A stretch of DNA of 64,000 nucleotides from Scytonematopsis contorta HA4267-MV1 (GTDB lineage Bacteria > Cyanobacteriota > Cyanobacteriia > Cyanobacteriales > Nostocaceae). Position numbers and translations under genes: made by a program. Below, one piece after another: positions 56,479 through 64,000 of this stretch. The notes beneath the pieces were generated by a model. It searched no databases, was not told where the DNA came from, and worked only from the letters and a program-made list of their open reading frames with translations. The DNA lies in assembly GCA_019359035.1 (NCBI GenBank), contig JAHHIC010000093.1:62001-126000 (forward strand), read 5' to 3'. Every line of letters begins with the position of its first letter. Position 1 is the first letter of the stretch.

Positions 56479-56973
56479 ATGAAAAAACAACGCCCTCAAT
56501 TAGAGTCTTTAGCTAGCTCTATTTTGGCAGCACTTGTCCTTATCACTACTGCTCCTGTAGTTGCTAATACACCTAATTTTGGTAGTTTTAAATTATCACC
56601 AGGATTTACACCAGAGAAAGCAGTCTTTACTGGCTTTACTGGTGGTTCTTACTCCTTGTCGGCAATTAGCAATCGCGACCGCAATCGAAAAGCTTGTATT
56701 GGTTTTGCCGACCCAAAGCCAGACCATATTATGGTTTTAGAAAAAGACTTTGCTCAGATGAGGATACAAGTCAACACAGGAGGTAAAGATACTACAATAC
56801 TAGTTCAAGGTCCGGACGACGATACAATTCGTTGTGGTGATGATACAGGTAAAAATAAAGATGCCAGTGTTGAAGACAAGAGATGGAAAGCTGGAACTTA
56901 TAAAATTTGGGTAGGAACCTTTAACCCAGGGGTCAAACAGAATTATAGTTTGAGCGTGCAGCAGGGAAAATAG
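56479..56973 (+). CDS. Secreted hypothetical protein, PPC-like fold
   Basis: A 164-residue protein with an N-terminal signal peptide (LASSILAALVLITTAPVVANT, cleavage likely after VVA-N about residue 29). The mature part reads FGSFKLSPGFTPEKAVFTGF, then GGSYSLSAI, and later ILVQGPDDDTIRCGDDTGKN and WKAGTYKIWVGTFNPGVKQN. The 'G-x-Y-x-I-W-V-G-T-F' strand is usual in pre-peptidase C-terminal (PPC)-type beta domains of secreted proteins. No catalytic motif is seen. It probably resides in the periplasm. The stop is joined to an STRR block. Confidence 0.72.
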   Translation: MKKQRPQLESLASSILAALVLITTAPVVANTPNFGSFKLSPGFTPEKAVFTGFTGGSYSLSAISNRDRNRKACIGFADPKPDHIMVLEKDFAQMRIQVNTGGKDTTILVQGPDDDTIRCGDDTGKNKDASVEDKRWKAGTYKIWVGTFNPGVKQNYSLSVQQGK

Positions 56974-57001
56974 GGAGTGGGGAGTGGGGAGTGGGGAGTA
57001 C
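56972..57001 (+). repeat. STRR heptamers (GGGGAGT) at the end of the secreted protein gene
   Basis: Four GGGAGTG/GGGGAGT units start at the stop codon of the preceding gene and extend to 57001. Confidence 0.85.
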
Positions 57002-57081
57002 TTATTCTCAATCGATTTTATGGAGATAGCCCTCAGAACAGTTAAAATAGTTTTTAGCTAATTTAGCTTTAAAAGGAAATC

Positions 57082-57846
57082 GTGCTGTCTACAATGCGTG
57101 CTGACTTTAGCATAATTTTTGAACGTGACCCAGCTGCTCGTAACTGGTTGGAAGTATTATTCTGCTACCCCGGTTTTCAAGCCCTAATTTTGCATAGGCT
57201 GGCACGCTGGCTCCATTATATGGGTGTTCCTTTTTTCCCACGGCTGATTTCTCACTTGGCTCGCTTTTTCACCGGAGTAGAGATTCACCCTGGAGCAACC
57301 ATTGGTAAGGGTGTATTTATTGACCACGGTATGGGAGTGGTTATTGGTGAAACAGCGATTATTGGAGATTATGCTCTTATTTATCAAGGTGTCACTCTTG
57401 GTGGTACTGGTAAAGAAAGTGGCAAACGTCACCCAACAATTGGAGAAAACGTCGTTGTTGGGACTGGAGCAAAAGTATTAGGTAACATTGAGATTGGTAA
57501 TAATGTTCGCATTGGTGCGGGTTCAGTAGTTTTGCGCGATGTTCCAGCAGATTGTACTGTGGTAGGTGTGCCAGGAAGGATTATTTATCGTTCTGGAGTG
57601 AGGGTTGCACCACTAGAACACAGCAATTTACCTGACTCGGAAGCGCAAGTAATTAGAACATTAGTTGACAGAATAGAAGCTTTGGAAGAACAAATACAAA
57701 GTTTACGTCAATCAGAGCCTTGTGAAGAAATTGCAGTTTTAGCAGGTAAGTTGGAAGCTCTTGTAAATAAACCCTCAGAAAATCCTCCACGCTGCGATAT
57801 CAGGGACAAAATGATTCAAGAATTCTTTGATGGTGCTGGAATCTGA
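57082..57846 (+). CDS. cysE: Serine O-acetyltransferase
   Basis: Makes O-acetylserine for cysteine synthesis. The 254-residue protein has the N-terminal helical domain ([32 protein letters not shown]) and the left-handed beta-helix of hexapeptide repeats ([60 protein letters not shown]), with the catalytic His-Asp surroundings DHGMG and GKRHP. The end carries an extra helix not needed for catalysis. It starts at GTG 57082 with AAAGGAAAT six bases upstream; ATG 57094 is the alternative. Confidence 0.95.
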   Translation: MLSTMRADFSIIFERDPAARNWLEVLFCYPGFQALILHRLARWLHYMGVPFFPRLISHLARFFTGVEIHPGATIGKGVFIDHGMGVVIGETAIIGDYALIYQGVTLGGTGKESGKRHPTIGENVVVGTGAKVLGNIEIGNNVRIGAGSVVLRDVPADCTVVGVPGRIIYRSGVRVAPLEHSNLPDSEAQVIRTLVDRIEALEEQIQSLRQSEPCEEIAVLAGKLEALVNKPSENPPRCDIRDKMIQEFFDGAGI

Positions 57847-57849
57847 AAC

Positions 57850-57877
57850 GTAGAGACGTTACATGTAACGTCTCTAC
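57850..57877. repeat. Perfect 28-bp palindrome, GTAGAGACG family, copy 3
   Basis: Same 28 bases as the core at 51058-51085. It lies between the converging cysE and PPOX genes (3 bases after the cysE stop) and could act as a bidirectional terminator. Confidence 0.85.
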
Positions 57878-57891
57878 ATAACTCCCCTTCT

Positions 57892-58473
57892 TCAAGGATT
57901 AACAGGAGATTTTTCCCAATTCCCCGATTCATCTCGTAGATAAAACCAGCGATTTTGTGGTTCCCCCCGCAATTCCAAATGGTCTACCTTTAACGGGTCG
58001 AGCAATAACAAGCAAAAATTCGCCAAAGGAACTATTGCATCAGGGAGAGGAGGAGAAAAAGCCTCTTGGTTAGCTCGTTCTTTCCCAGGATGTGCCCAAG
58101 CGAATTGTATGCGAGCATTATCTGAAAGTTCTTGCCAGGTTAAATGACGAGCTTTCTGTAGTTCCACATCAGAATTATCTACATCAACAAGAATAATTTC
58201 CCCAGCCAGACGAAATTGTTCGCGAGTTTCTGTAAAATACCAACAAATCTCCCCCCAGGTGTTTTGGCGAACCTGTTGAAATTTTTGACTACGGCTATCT
58301 GTAATAATTTTTATTTTATCTGTCTCTCCAAGAAAACCCCGAAAAACTACGGTGCGATTTGTCGGATTTCCATCAGCTTGGACAGTTGCCAGTTGAAAGT
58401 AGCGTGTATGGGGTTTACTGCGGTTGCGATGTAAAGCACGACTCAGAGGACTTCGCCAAAGTGAAACAGACAT
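57892..58473 (-). CDS. FMN-dependent PPOX-type flavoprotein (pyridoxamine phosphate oxidase-like)
   Basis: A 193-residue split-barrel protein: SPLSRALHRNRSKPHTRYFQ, LATVQADGNPTNRTVVFRGF, KIKIITDSRSQKFQQV, GEICWYFTETREQFRLAGEI and the end DHLELRGEPQNRWFYLRDES. The T-V-V-F-R-G-F strand and R-Q-F-R-L-x-G segment are the FMN contacts in this family. It is common in cyanobacteria and resembles PdxH but lacks a proven substrate. It converges with cysE and is divergent from nrdJ. Confidence 0.85.
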   Translation of the reverse strand: MSVSLWRSPLSRALHRNRSKPHTRYFQLATVQADGNPTNRTVVFRGFLGETDKIKIITDSRSQKFQQVRQNTWGEICWYFTETREQFRLAGEIILVDVDNSDVELQKARHLTWQELSDNARIQFAWAHPGKERANQEAFSPPLPDAIVPLANFCLLLLDPLKVDHLELRGEPQNRWFYLRDESGNWEKSPVNP

Positions 58474-58624
58474 AAGAAATCTTTATACTCCCGCAAACAC
58501 TGTAAATCCAAGAAGTAGCGCAAATTTCATTTTTTGGCAATTCTTTTTTAGCTACTCGACATGCCGTATAGTCTTAATCTATCCGACAAATGAGAAACGA
58601 ATTTTTAGGTTTAGGTTTAGGTTT

Positions 58625-61600
58625 ATGGTTCGAGAGCTTGAACGTCAACGTCAGGGTGTAGATTTCCCAGAAGCCGCACCAGCAGCTAATCCGGTGTTTT
58701 TTAGAACCTACAGTCGCCGCACACAGGTAGGGACGCGAGAAACATGGGGGGAGGTAAGTCAACGCACTCTCCAAAGTCTGATTGAGTTGGGGAAACTTAC
58801 CCCCCAGGAAGCAGCGGTCATAGAGCGAATGCAACATCAGGTCAAGTCACTACCTAGCGGACGTTGGTTATGGGTGGGTGGTACAGATTGGATGGCAAAA
58901 CCGCAGAATTTTTCTGGAGGTTACAATTGCACTTCTACTAACCTGGTAGACTGGAGAGCTTTTGGGTTAATGATGGATTTGGCAATGATGGGGAGTGGTA
59001 CTGGTGCGGTACTAGAGCCACAATATACTAACCAATTGCCACCAATACGCAATATTCTTAATGTCAGTATTCGCGGTGAAATTGGTAGTACACCTCAAAA
59101 TTTACGTAGAGAAAAAACAGAAGTTAAGGTAGAAAGCAACCAAGTTACCATTTATGTGGGGGACAGTCGTCAAGGTTGGGTACAGTCCTATCAAAGCTTA
59201 TTGGAACTCTCGACTGATGAAAGATTTTCTGGTGAAGTAGAAGTAATTGTTGATATTAATGATGTACGTAAAGCTGGAGAAACACTCAAAGGTTTTGGTG
59301 GTGTTGCAAATCCGGTAAAATTGCCCGGTCTTTATGAACGTTGTGCTTCTATTATTAATAAAGCGGTGGGACGGCAGTTAAATTCTGTTGAGTGCTGCCT
59401 GTTGATTGATGAAGCTGCTGTAACAATTGTGGCAGGCAATATCCGTCGCTGTTTACCAGAAGATGCTTTAGTTCATACAGTTAAAGGTCTTGTAGCTATA
59501 AAAGATGTACAAGTTGGGGACTCAGTACAAACTCCATTAGGATTTCGACGAGTTGTTAATAAATTTGACCAAGGTCTTCAAGAAGTTTACGAAATCGAAA
59601 CCAACGCGACTTTCCCCAGAGCTACCTTGCAGCATAGACAAGCCGTACTGGCAGATGCTAAAGGGGGAGTTGCTTGGAAATTTTTAGCCAGCTTAACTGA
59701 AGGCGACCGTCTTCTTCACAACACTCAAGTTTTACCAGGTACTGTTACTCATTTACCCTTTGACTTTACTAAAGAACGGCCTATAAACAGTGGTACTGCC
59801 AAGACTTTTAAAATTCCTGAACTCACCCCAGAAGTTGCTTGGCTAATTGGGTTTACTCAAGGTGATGGTTATGTAGCCCTTGGGCGAAATAAACATAATA
59901 AACCCTATGGTCGCGTTGAATGGGCGATGAATGCTACGGATGTAGAAGTGACTGCCAGAATCCAAGCTAAAATTGACGACGCTTTAAGCCTGTTTGGATT
60001 AAATGCTCATCACACATTGATAAAAGGTGAAAATACTGCCAAATCAATTTGCTCCTCTATTCGCTTAGCAGAATACTTCTATCGCCATATTAAACAGCCT
60101 AAGGTTTCGTTAGAAGTTCCCACCTTTATTTTGCAGGGTACGGTAGATATCAGAGCGGCTTATCTAGCTGGATTAATGGATAGCGATGGTGCAGTTAATG
60201 GTCGTCCACCAATTTTAGTGACTACAGTTTATCGGTCATTTATTAGGCAAGTTGGGACAGTTTTATCCAGTTTGGGCATCGCTGGCAGAATTGATATTAC
60301 TAGACCTCAGCAGGAAAGTTGGCAAGTTAAGTATAGCCTTGGATTGCCTGCTCTCAAAGGACGTTATAATGCTTTGATTGCTTTGCATTCAGCTAAAGGT
60401 TTACTGCGTCAAGGACTGAAAACTTATGGTTTTACTGTTCCTGGTGTTATTATGCGGGAAGCTTATAGTTACAGCCAAATGCGAGAAATGGGCTTTGTTG
60501 GTTCTCCTTTTGTTGACGCTAACTATGAACGTTATATTGCAGAAGCTGATATTTCCCTGGATATCCCAGTATCTGTTAAAGGTTTAGGAAGTTACGATTA
60601 TGTCCAAACTTACGATATTGAAGTCGAAGATGCTCATTGTTTCTACTGCGATGGCTACCTGACACATAACTCTGCTGGTATGCGTCAAGGTGTCAGCGAC
60701 GACGCCTTATTTTCTGAAGCAAAATCTAATCTTTGGCAGCAAGACGCAGGAGGAAATTGGCGCATTGACCCAGAGCGAGACGCATTGCGGATGGCAAACC
60801 ACACCAGAGTGTTTCACCGTAAGCCAAGTTTAGATGAATGTACTGAGGCTGTACGTAAACAATACTACAGTGGCGAAGGCGCAATACAATGGGCTGGGGA
60901 AGCGGTAGCACGAGCTAACATTGATTTGCTTTCGACTCCTGATTTAAAACTTGAGTTTTTGCAAGCTTACGAGCAAGGAAAAGCAAAGCAGTGGTTACAA
61001 GAAAAATGTTCTTATTTGGAGACAAATGAATTAGAGCATCGTTTAGCTCGCTTTGGTTTGAACCCGTGTGGTAAGTAATTTTGCCTCACGTTAAAAATCG
61101 GGGAAATTCAGGGAAGGCTAAACTTAATAAATTTAATTTTAAATTTAAGTTTAAAAGCACGCTAATCCTGAGCTAATCTAAAGAATTAAAAGTCTTTTGA
61201 CAGCGCAACGCATAGAGATTGAACCTCTTGAAATCAAGAAAATATAAATCAAGAGAATATAACATCTCCACGAGTCCCCGAAATCTAGGTTTTCTAGATT
61301 AAAAGATATGCTGAACTGAACTGGAATTGACCAGTTGTATCCTTTAAATAGGTATGAGTGAAATCTCCAGAACTATAGGATAAAAAGCCTTTAGGATAAC
61401 AAATTTGGAAATTATTGGTAGTACATTCCACTGTAATTTAGCTGAAGTCCATTTAAATCAAATCGACCCTCACAATTACAAAGAACAAGAAGAAGCATTT
61501 ACTGCAGGGGCATTATCTGTTGCTGCGCTTTTACACCATAAATTTATCGAACCTCGCTATCAATATAGCCGTGAATTAGACCCTATTGTTGGCGTTTCTT

Positions 61601-62478
61601 TTACTGGCTTATTTGATTTTTTTGTACAGGCTTTCGGTACAGAATGGTTAAAATGGTGGGAACAAGGTAGACCCGCAACCAAAGAAGGCTCAGAATTTAA
61701 GCGCAAAGAACAGGAATACCTTAGTTTCTGGAAGCAAATTGTCCATCACACCGTTTGGGAATATTGCGATCGCCATAATTTAAAACGTCCTAACCGCTGT
61801 ACAACAGTACAACCAGCAGGAACAAAATCCTTACTTTCTGGAGCTTCCCCAGGATGGCATCCTCCCAAAGCTCAAAGATTTCTTCGTCGTATTACCTTCC
61901 GTAAAAGTGACCCCGTAGCCTTAGCTTGTATTGACTACGGTTACAACGTAATACCTTCGCAGTCAGATAAAGACGAAAACGGTAATTTATTAAACGACCC
62001 CTTTGACCTACGCTGTACCGAATGGTTAGTAGAAATCCCTGTTTCCGTACTATGGGCTGATTTACCAGGTGCGGATGAAATCGACATTAGCAAATTTAAC
62101 GCTATTGCCCAAATGGATTTCTACATGCAAGTACAAAAACACTATACAGCGCACAACACCTCAGCTACCATAGAATTGCGAGAAAACGAAGTGGAAACTT
62201 TAGGTACTCGCATTTACGAAGCCATTCGCGATGACGAAGGTTATATTAGCGCTGCATTATTAGCGCGATTCGATGACTTGCAAACTTTCCCACGTCTGCC
62301 TTTTGAGCCAATTTCAAAAGAACGCTACGAGGAGCTAATGAAAGAAGTGAGAATGCGTCGTAAAACCGATGATTTTCATGGAGCTTTAAGTCGCTACGAT
62401 TTTGGTGAATTAATAGAAGCAGGTCCAGCAGGTTGCGACTCCGATAAATGTATGATGCCAGAGCAAAATCCTGTGTAG
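58625..62478 (+). CDS. nrdJ: Class II (B12-dependent) ribonucleotide reductase, split by an intein and a group I intron
   Basis: The enzyme reduces ribonucleotides using adenosylcobalamin and is of the monomeric RTPR type. ATG 58625 (MVRELERQRQGVDF) is preceded by three TTTAGG repeats; the open frame begins earlier but without homology-like content. Host sequence is 58625-59449, 60671-61072 and 61408-62478. Once the intein (59450-60670) and intron (61073-61407) are removed, 765 residues remain. Cysteines are in GGYNCTSTN, the radical-site NPCG|EIIGSTFHCNLAEVHLN and the redox pair AGCDSDKC near the end. The second exon's frame can be opened with TTG 61405, but that is an artefact of the intron's last bases. 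Unspliced RNA stops at the second intron codon (AAG TAA). Confidence 0.95.
59450..60670 (+). other. Intein in NrdJ with LAGLIDADG homing endonuclease
   Basis: A 407-residue in-frame insertion between NIRR and SAGMRQGV. It starts with Cys1 (CLPEDALVHTVKGLVAIKDV), has the block B T-x-x-H (ATLQHRQAV), and two LAGLIDADG-type motifs (LIGFTQGDGYVAL and LAGLMDSDGAVNG, with acidic residues present). Block F is VQTYDIEVEDAHCFYCDGY and the end LTHN is followed by Ser+1. All splicing residues (Cys1, penultimate His, Asn, Ser+1) are intact, so self-splicing is expected and homing endonuclease activity is likely. Confidence 0.95.
61073..61407 (+). ncRNA. ORF-less group I intron in nrdJ
   Basis: A 335-nt intron between GGT (Gly of NPCG) and GAA (Glu). 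The exon ends in U and the intron ends in G, as group I splicing needs. P1: CGUGUGGU of the exon pairs with GCCUCACG (61083-61090), with U-G at the splice site and one U-U mismatch. P10: AAUUUU (61077-61082) pairs with GAAAUU (61408-61413). P4: UCAGG (61108-61112) pairs with CCUGA (61167-61171). P7: GCAUA (61210-61214) pairs with UAUGC (61307-61311). P8: AAUCUAG/CUAGAUU (61282-61300). A 3' hairpin AACUGG/CCAGUU lies at 61319-61336. The AAUCCUGAGC and AAGAUAU-type core strings are typical. Confidence 0.93.
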
Positions 62479-62510
62479 GGAGTGGGGAGTGGGGAAACTA
62501 CTCCCCATTA
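62477..62510 (+). repeat. STRR heptamers and hairpin at the nrdJ stop
   Basis: GGGGAGT units begin at the stop codon; GGGGAGT then pairs with ACTCCCC over seven bases with a nine-base loop. This could act as a weak terminator. Confidence 0.7.
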
Positions 62511-62561
62511 AGATAGGTTAAAAAAGTTATAGTTTTACTAAGGGAACCCTAGGAGAACATT

Positions 62562-62780
62562 ATGTTTCTGGATGAACTAACACCATTATTCAAAAAATTA
62601 AGCCAACATCCCGTGTCATTCATGGGAGGATTTGTTTCTGGTGTACTGCGACTCAATCTTAAAGATGATCCCGTTAAAAGTTGGCTTGACCAACAACTAG
62701 GTTTTACTAGTTACACAAATTTCACAACTGAAGCCAATAACGGTAAGGCAACTGGTCCGCAGTCGATTACTATTGAATAA
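62562..62780 (+). CDS. Small conserved-looking hypothetical protein
   Basis: A 72-residue protein with MFLDELTPLFKKLSQHPVSF, MGGFVSGVLRLNLKDDPVKS, WLDQQLGF and a polar tail. The Gly-Gly-Phe segment might touch a membrane. AGGAGAACATT just before ATG 62562 is an excellent ribosome-binding site. I recognise the type as a small cyanobacterial hypothetical but know no function. It lies 83 bases after nrdJ in the same direction. Confidence 0.75.
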   Translation: MFLDELTPLFKKLSQHPVSFMGGFVSGVLRLNLKDDPVKSWLDQQLGFTSYTNFTTEANNGKATGPQSITIE

Positions 62781-62785
62781 TATTT

Positions 62786-62853
62786 TAACCTCCCCGGATG
62801 GGCTTCTACTGTTGACTTGTGTGTACAAGGTAGGTCTATGCTGGGGAGGTTTA
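62786..62853 (+). ncRNA. 68-nt extended hairpin after the small gene
   Basis: TAACCTCCCC (from 62786) pairs with GGGGAGGTTTA (to 62853). Inside, CTAC/GTAG and CTTGT/ACAAG with a GTGT loop form further stems. It could be the terminator of the preceding gene with an unusually large stem-loop, or a small structured RNA. The AAAAAA after it is not a T-tract, so the first reading is weak. Confidence 0.45.
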
Positions 62854-63343
62854 GAAAAAAGGCTTTCAAAATATTTGTTTTTCCATGATACTAAGTACTT
62901 AAAAACACATACTTAATACTGCTAAATAAAGATACCAGTAGTCTATTTTATAAATAATTCACCCTTAAAAAACTTTGAACTAGCAGTATAGAATGAGCGA
63001 ATTATCTATACACAGCAGACTAGAGGCTTAAAAATTAAAGTTTAAAGAATGTAAAAAAAATATCGACACAATAGTGCAATTTACGAACTAGGTTAACTTT
63101 AAAGAATCAATCTTTGTAAAATCTCATACTTTGAAAAATCGAACAATCAGTTATTATATGAGCGTATGCGTGAGTTCAGCACACTCGTCGCTTGATGCTA
63201 TAGATAATCATAACTTATGGTTACTGACCTATAACTCAAGCAAATAATGCGAGTTGTGCAGCTGTAAAACAATCTTTACTGACAAGGTAGGTCTGTTTTG
63301 CAAATGAACTCGTGCTGTTTGTTAAAACTTGCGTGATCTCACA
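62854..63343. other. Leader and spacer of the RNA-binding protein gene
   Basis: AT-rich, with no frame of note. The genes for cyanobacterial RRM proteins often have long untranslated leaders with cold regulation, and this stretch could contain one (established for the family, not shown here). Confidence 0.4.
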
Positions 63344-63631
63344 ATGACTATTTACGTTGGAAATCTCTCCTACAGTGCGACCGAAGAAGACTTGAGAACT
63401 GTATTCGCTGAATATGGCGAAGTCAAACGAGTCGTTTTACCTACAGACCGCGAAACTGGAAGGATGCGTGGTTTTGCATTTGTTGACATGAGCGAAGATG
63501 CCCAAGAAGATACAGCTATCACCGAACTCGATGGTGCTGAATGGATGGGACGTCAGCTACGAGTTAATAAAGCTAAGCCTCGCGAAGACACTCGACCAAG
63601 TCGCGGTGGTGGTTACGATAGAAGAAGATAA
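63344..63631 (+). CDS. RRM-type RNA-binding protein (Rbp family)
   Basis: A 95-residue single RRM protein. ATG 63344 gives MTIYVGNLSYSATEEDL; a TTG five codons earlier is also open. RNP-2 is IYVGNL (3-8), RNP-1 is RGFAFVDM (about 46-53), and the tail after the domain is short and Gly/Arg-rich (RPSRGGGYDRRR). Cyanobacterial Rbp proteins of this type bind single-stranded RNA, are often induced by cold and can direct mRNAs to the thylakoid membrane. This is the Gly-tailed type in short form. Confidence 0.93.
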   Translation: MTIYVGNLSYSATEEDLRTVFAEYGEVKRVVLPTDRETGRMRGFAFVDMSEDAQEDTAITELDGAEWMGRQLRVNKAKPREDTRPSRGGGYDRRR

Positions 63632-63744
63632 CTATCGGAGGGACGAACTGTCATCATAACAAATTGTGTTCTAGTTACGCAAGATATAGATTGCTAATTT
63701 TTACTAGAAACAATTTAGACCATAACAAATTTATACAACTAAGC

Positions 63745-63792
63745 CCGACAAGTTGTGTCCATCTGGTAAATGCCACGACGAGTCGGTTTTTT
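63745..63792 (+). terminator. Intrinsic terminator downstream of the RRM gene
   Basis: CCGACAAGTTGTG pairs with CACGACGAGTCGG with three mismatches, followed by TTTTTT (63787-63792). It would end the rbp transcript, leaving a 113-base 3' untranslated part. Confidence 0.7.
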
Positions 63793-63929
63793 CCATTTTA
63801 TCTACCCAAAGTACTTTTGTGTTTATTTTTTATTTTTATTTGAAATTTATACTTGATATTTGTGATTTTTATTTTTTACTTGTATAAGTTAGTTCTTCGG
63901 TAGAAGGGTTTTAGATTAATCATTAGCTA

Positions 63930-63995
63930 TTTAGAATTTATTTAGAATTTATTTAGGATTTATTTAGGATTTATTTAGGATTTATTTAGAATTTC
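63930..63995. repeat. Six-copy 11-bp tandem repeat (TTTAG[AG]ATTTA)
   Basis: AG dinucleotides fall at 63933, 63944, 63955, 63966, 63977 and 63988, a strict 11-base spacing with only A/G changes at one place. The period is close to one helical turn, so the AT-rich stretch would be phased and could be bent. It lies at the window's right edge and may continue. Confidence 0.9.
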
Positions 63996-64000
63996 TTCCA

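Noticed and set aside
61073-61407. Frameshift or pseudogene explanation for the break in nrdJ
   Set aside because: Joining GGT to GAA restores the exact NPCGEIIG sequence, and the gap folds with all major group I pairings and the correct U/G boundary bases.
61073-61407. Group II intron
   Set aside because: No GUGYG start, no domain V hairpin or AY end; boundaries and core fit group I.

Overview
The window is chromosomal DNA of a filamentous, probably heterocyst-forming cyanobacterium (order Nostocales). The evidence is the low-GC sequence, abundant heptanucleotide STRR repeats, HIP1 octamers (sparse here), the ndhA-ndhI-ndhG-ndhE order downstream of gltA, a PATAN-domain (PatA/PilG-type) chemotaxis-like locus, a B12-dependent ribonucleotide reductase, an RRM-type RNA-binding protein and a Mo-nitrogenase C-terminal-domain protein. 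I cannot name the species.

Layout. 1-5990: left part of an accessory region that looks like an integrative element next to tRNA-Ala(CGC). It holds a tyrosine integrase, an excisionase-like protein, a Bro-N/antirepressor-like protein, a small HTH/zinc-ribbon pair and a phage-type Dam methyltransferase with a duplicated C-terminal module. 6099-11954: HAD hydrolase, SAM methyltransferase, a large tandem-repeat array, rtcB, an unknown protein and a patatin. 12194-15898: a membrane cassette with a two-TM unknown, a small glycine-rich membrane peptide, a membrane-fused polyamine aminopropyltransferase-like enzyme and a DUF4178-like protein. 16199-28352: XRE regulator, unknown gene, Uma2 protein, pyruvate dehydrogenase E2, YlqD-like protein, acyl-ACP/CoA synthetase, RecQ, an APC permease and a DUF427 protein.

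28552-40312: a six-gene chemotaxis-like locus on the minus strand (PATAN response regulator, CheY, CheW, MCP-GAF, CheA-REC hybrid, second MCP-GAF), the PilGHIJL/Hmp type that controls type IV pilus phototaxis or hormogonium motility. 41356-52147: tRNA-Leu(UAG), alr, an HNH protein, a DHH phosphoesterase, sixA, gltA, ndhAIGE and nadK. 52162-52944: a cluster of small repeats and MITE-like elements. 53472-57846: nitrogenase C-terminal-domain protein, arsM and arsS (arsenosugar synthesis), a secreted protein and cysE. 57892-63631: PPOX flavoprotein, nrdJ, a small protein and an RRM protein.

The most striking object is nrdJ (58625-62478). Its reading frame carries a 407-residue LAGLIDADG intein and, 133 codons of host sequence further on, a 335-nt ORF-less group I intron that splits the codons of the active-site motif NPCG|E. 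Splice sites, P1, P10, P4, P7, P8 and a 3' hairpin can all be drawn from the sequence. A second theme is repeat turnover: STRR heptamers, paired C/G-rich palindromes, a family of GTAGAGACG palindromes, a 72-bp element present twice, two MITE-like elements, and tandem arrays of 9, 11, 21/29 and 48 bp. Several of these run into gene ends.
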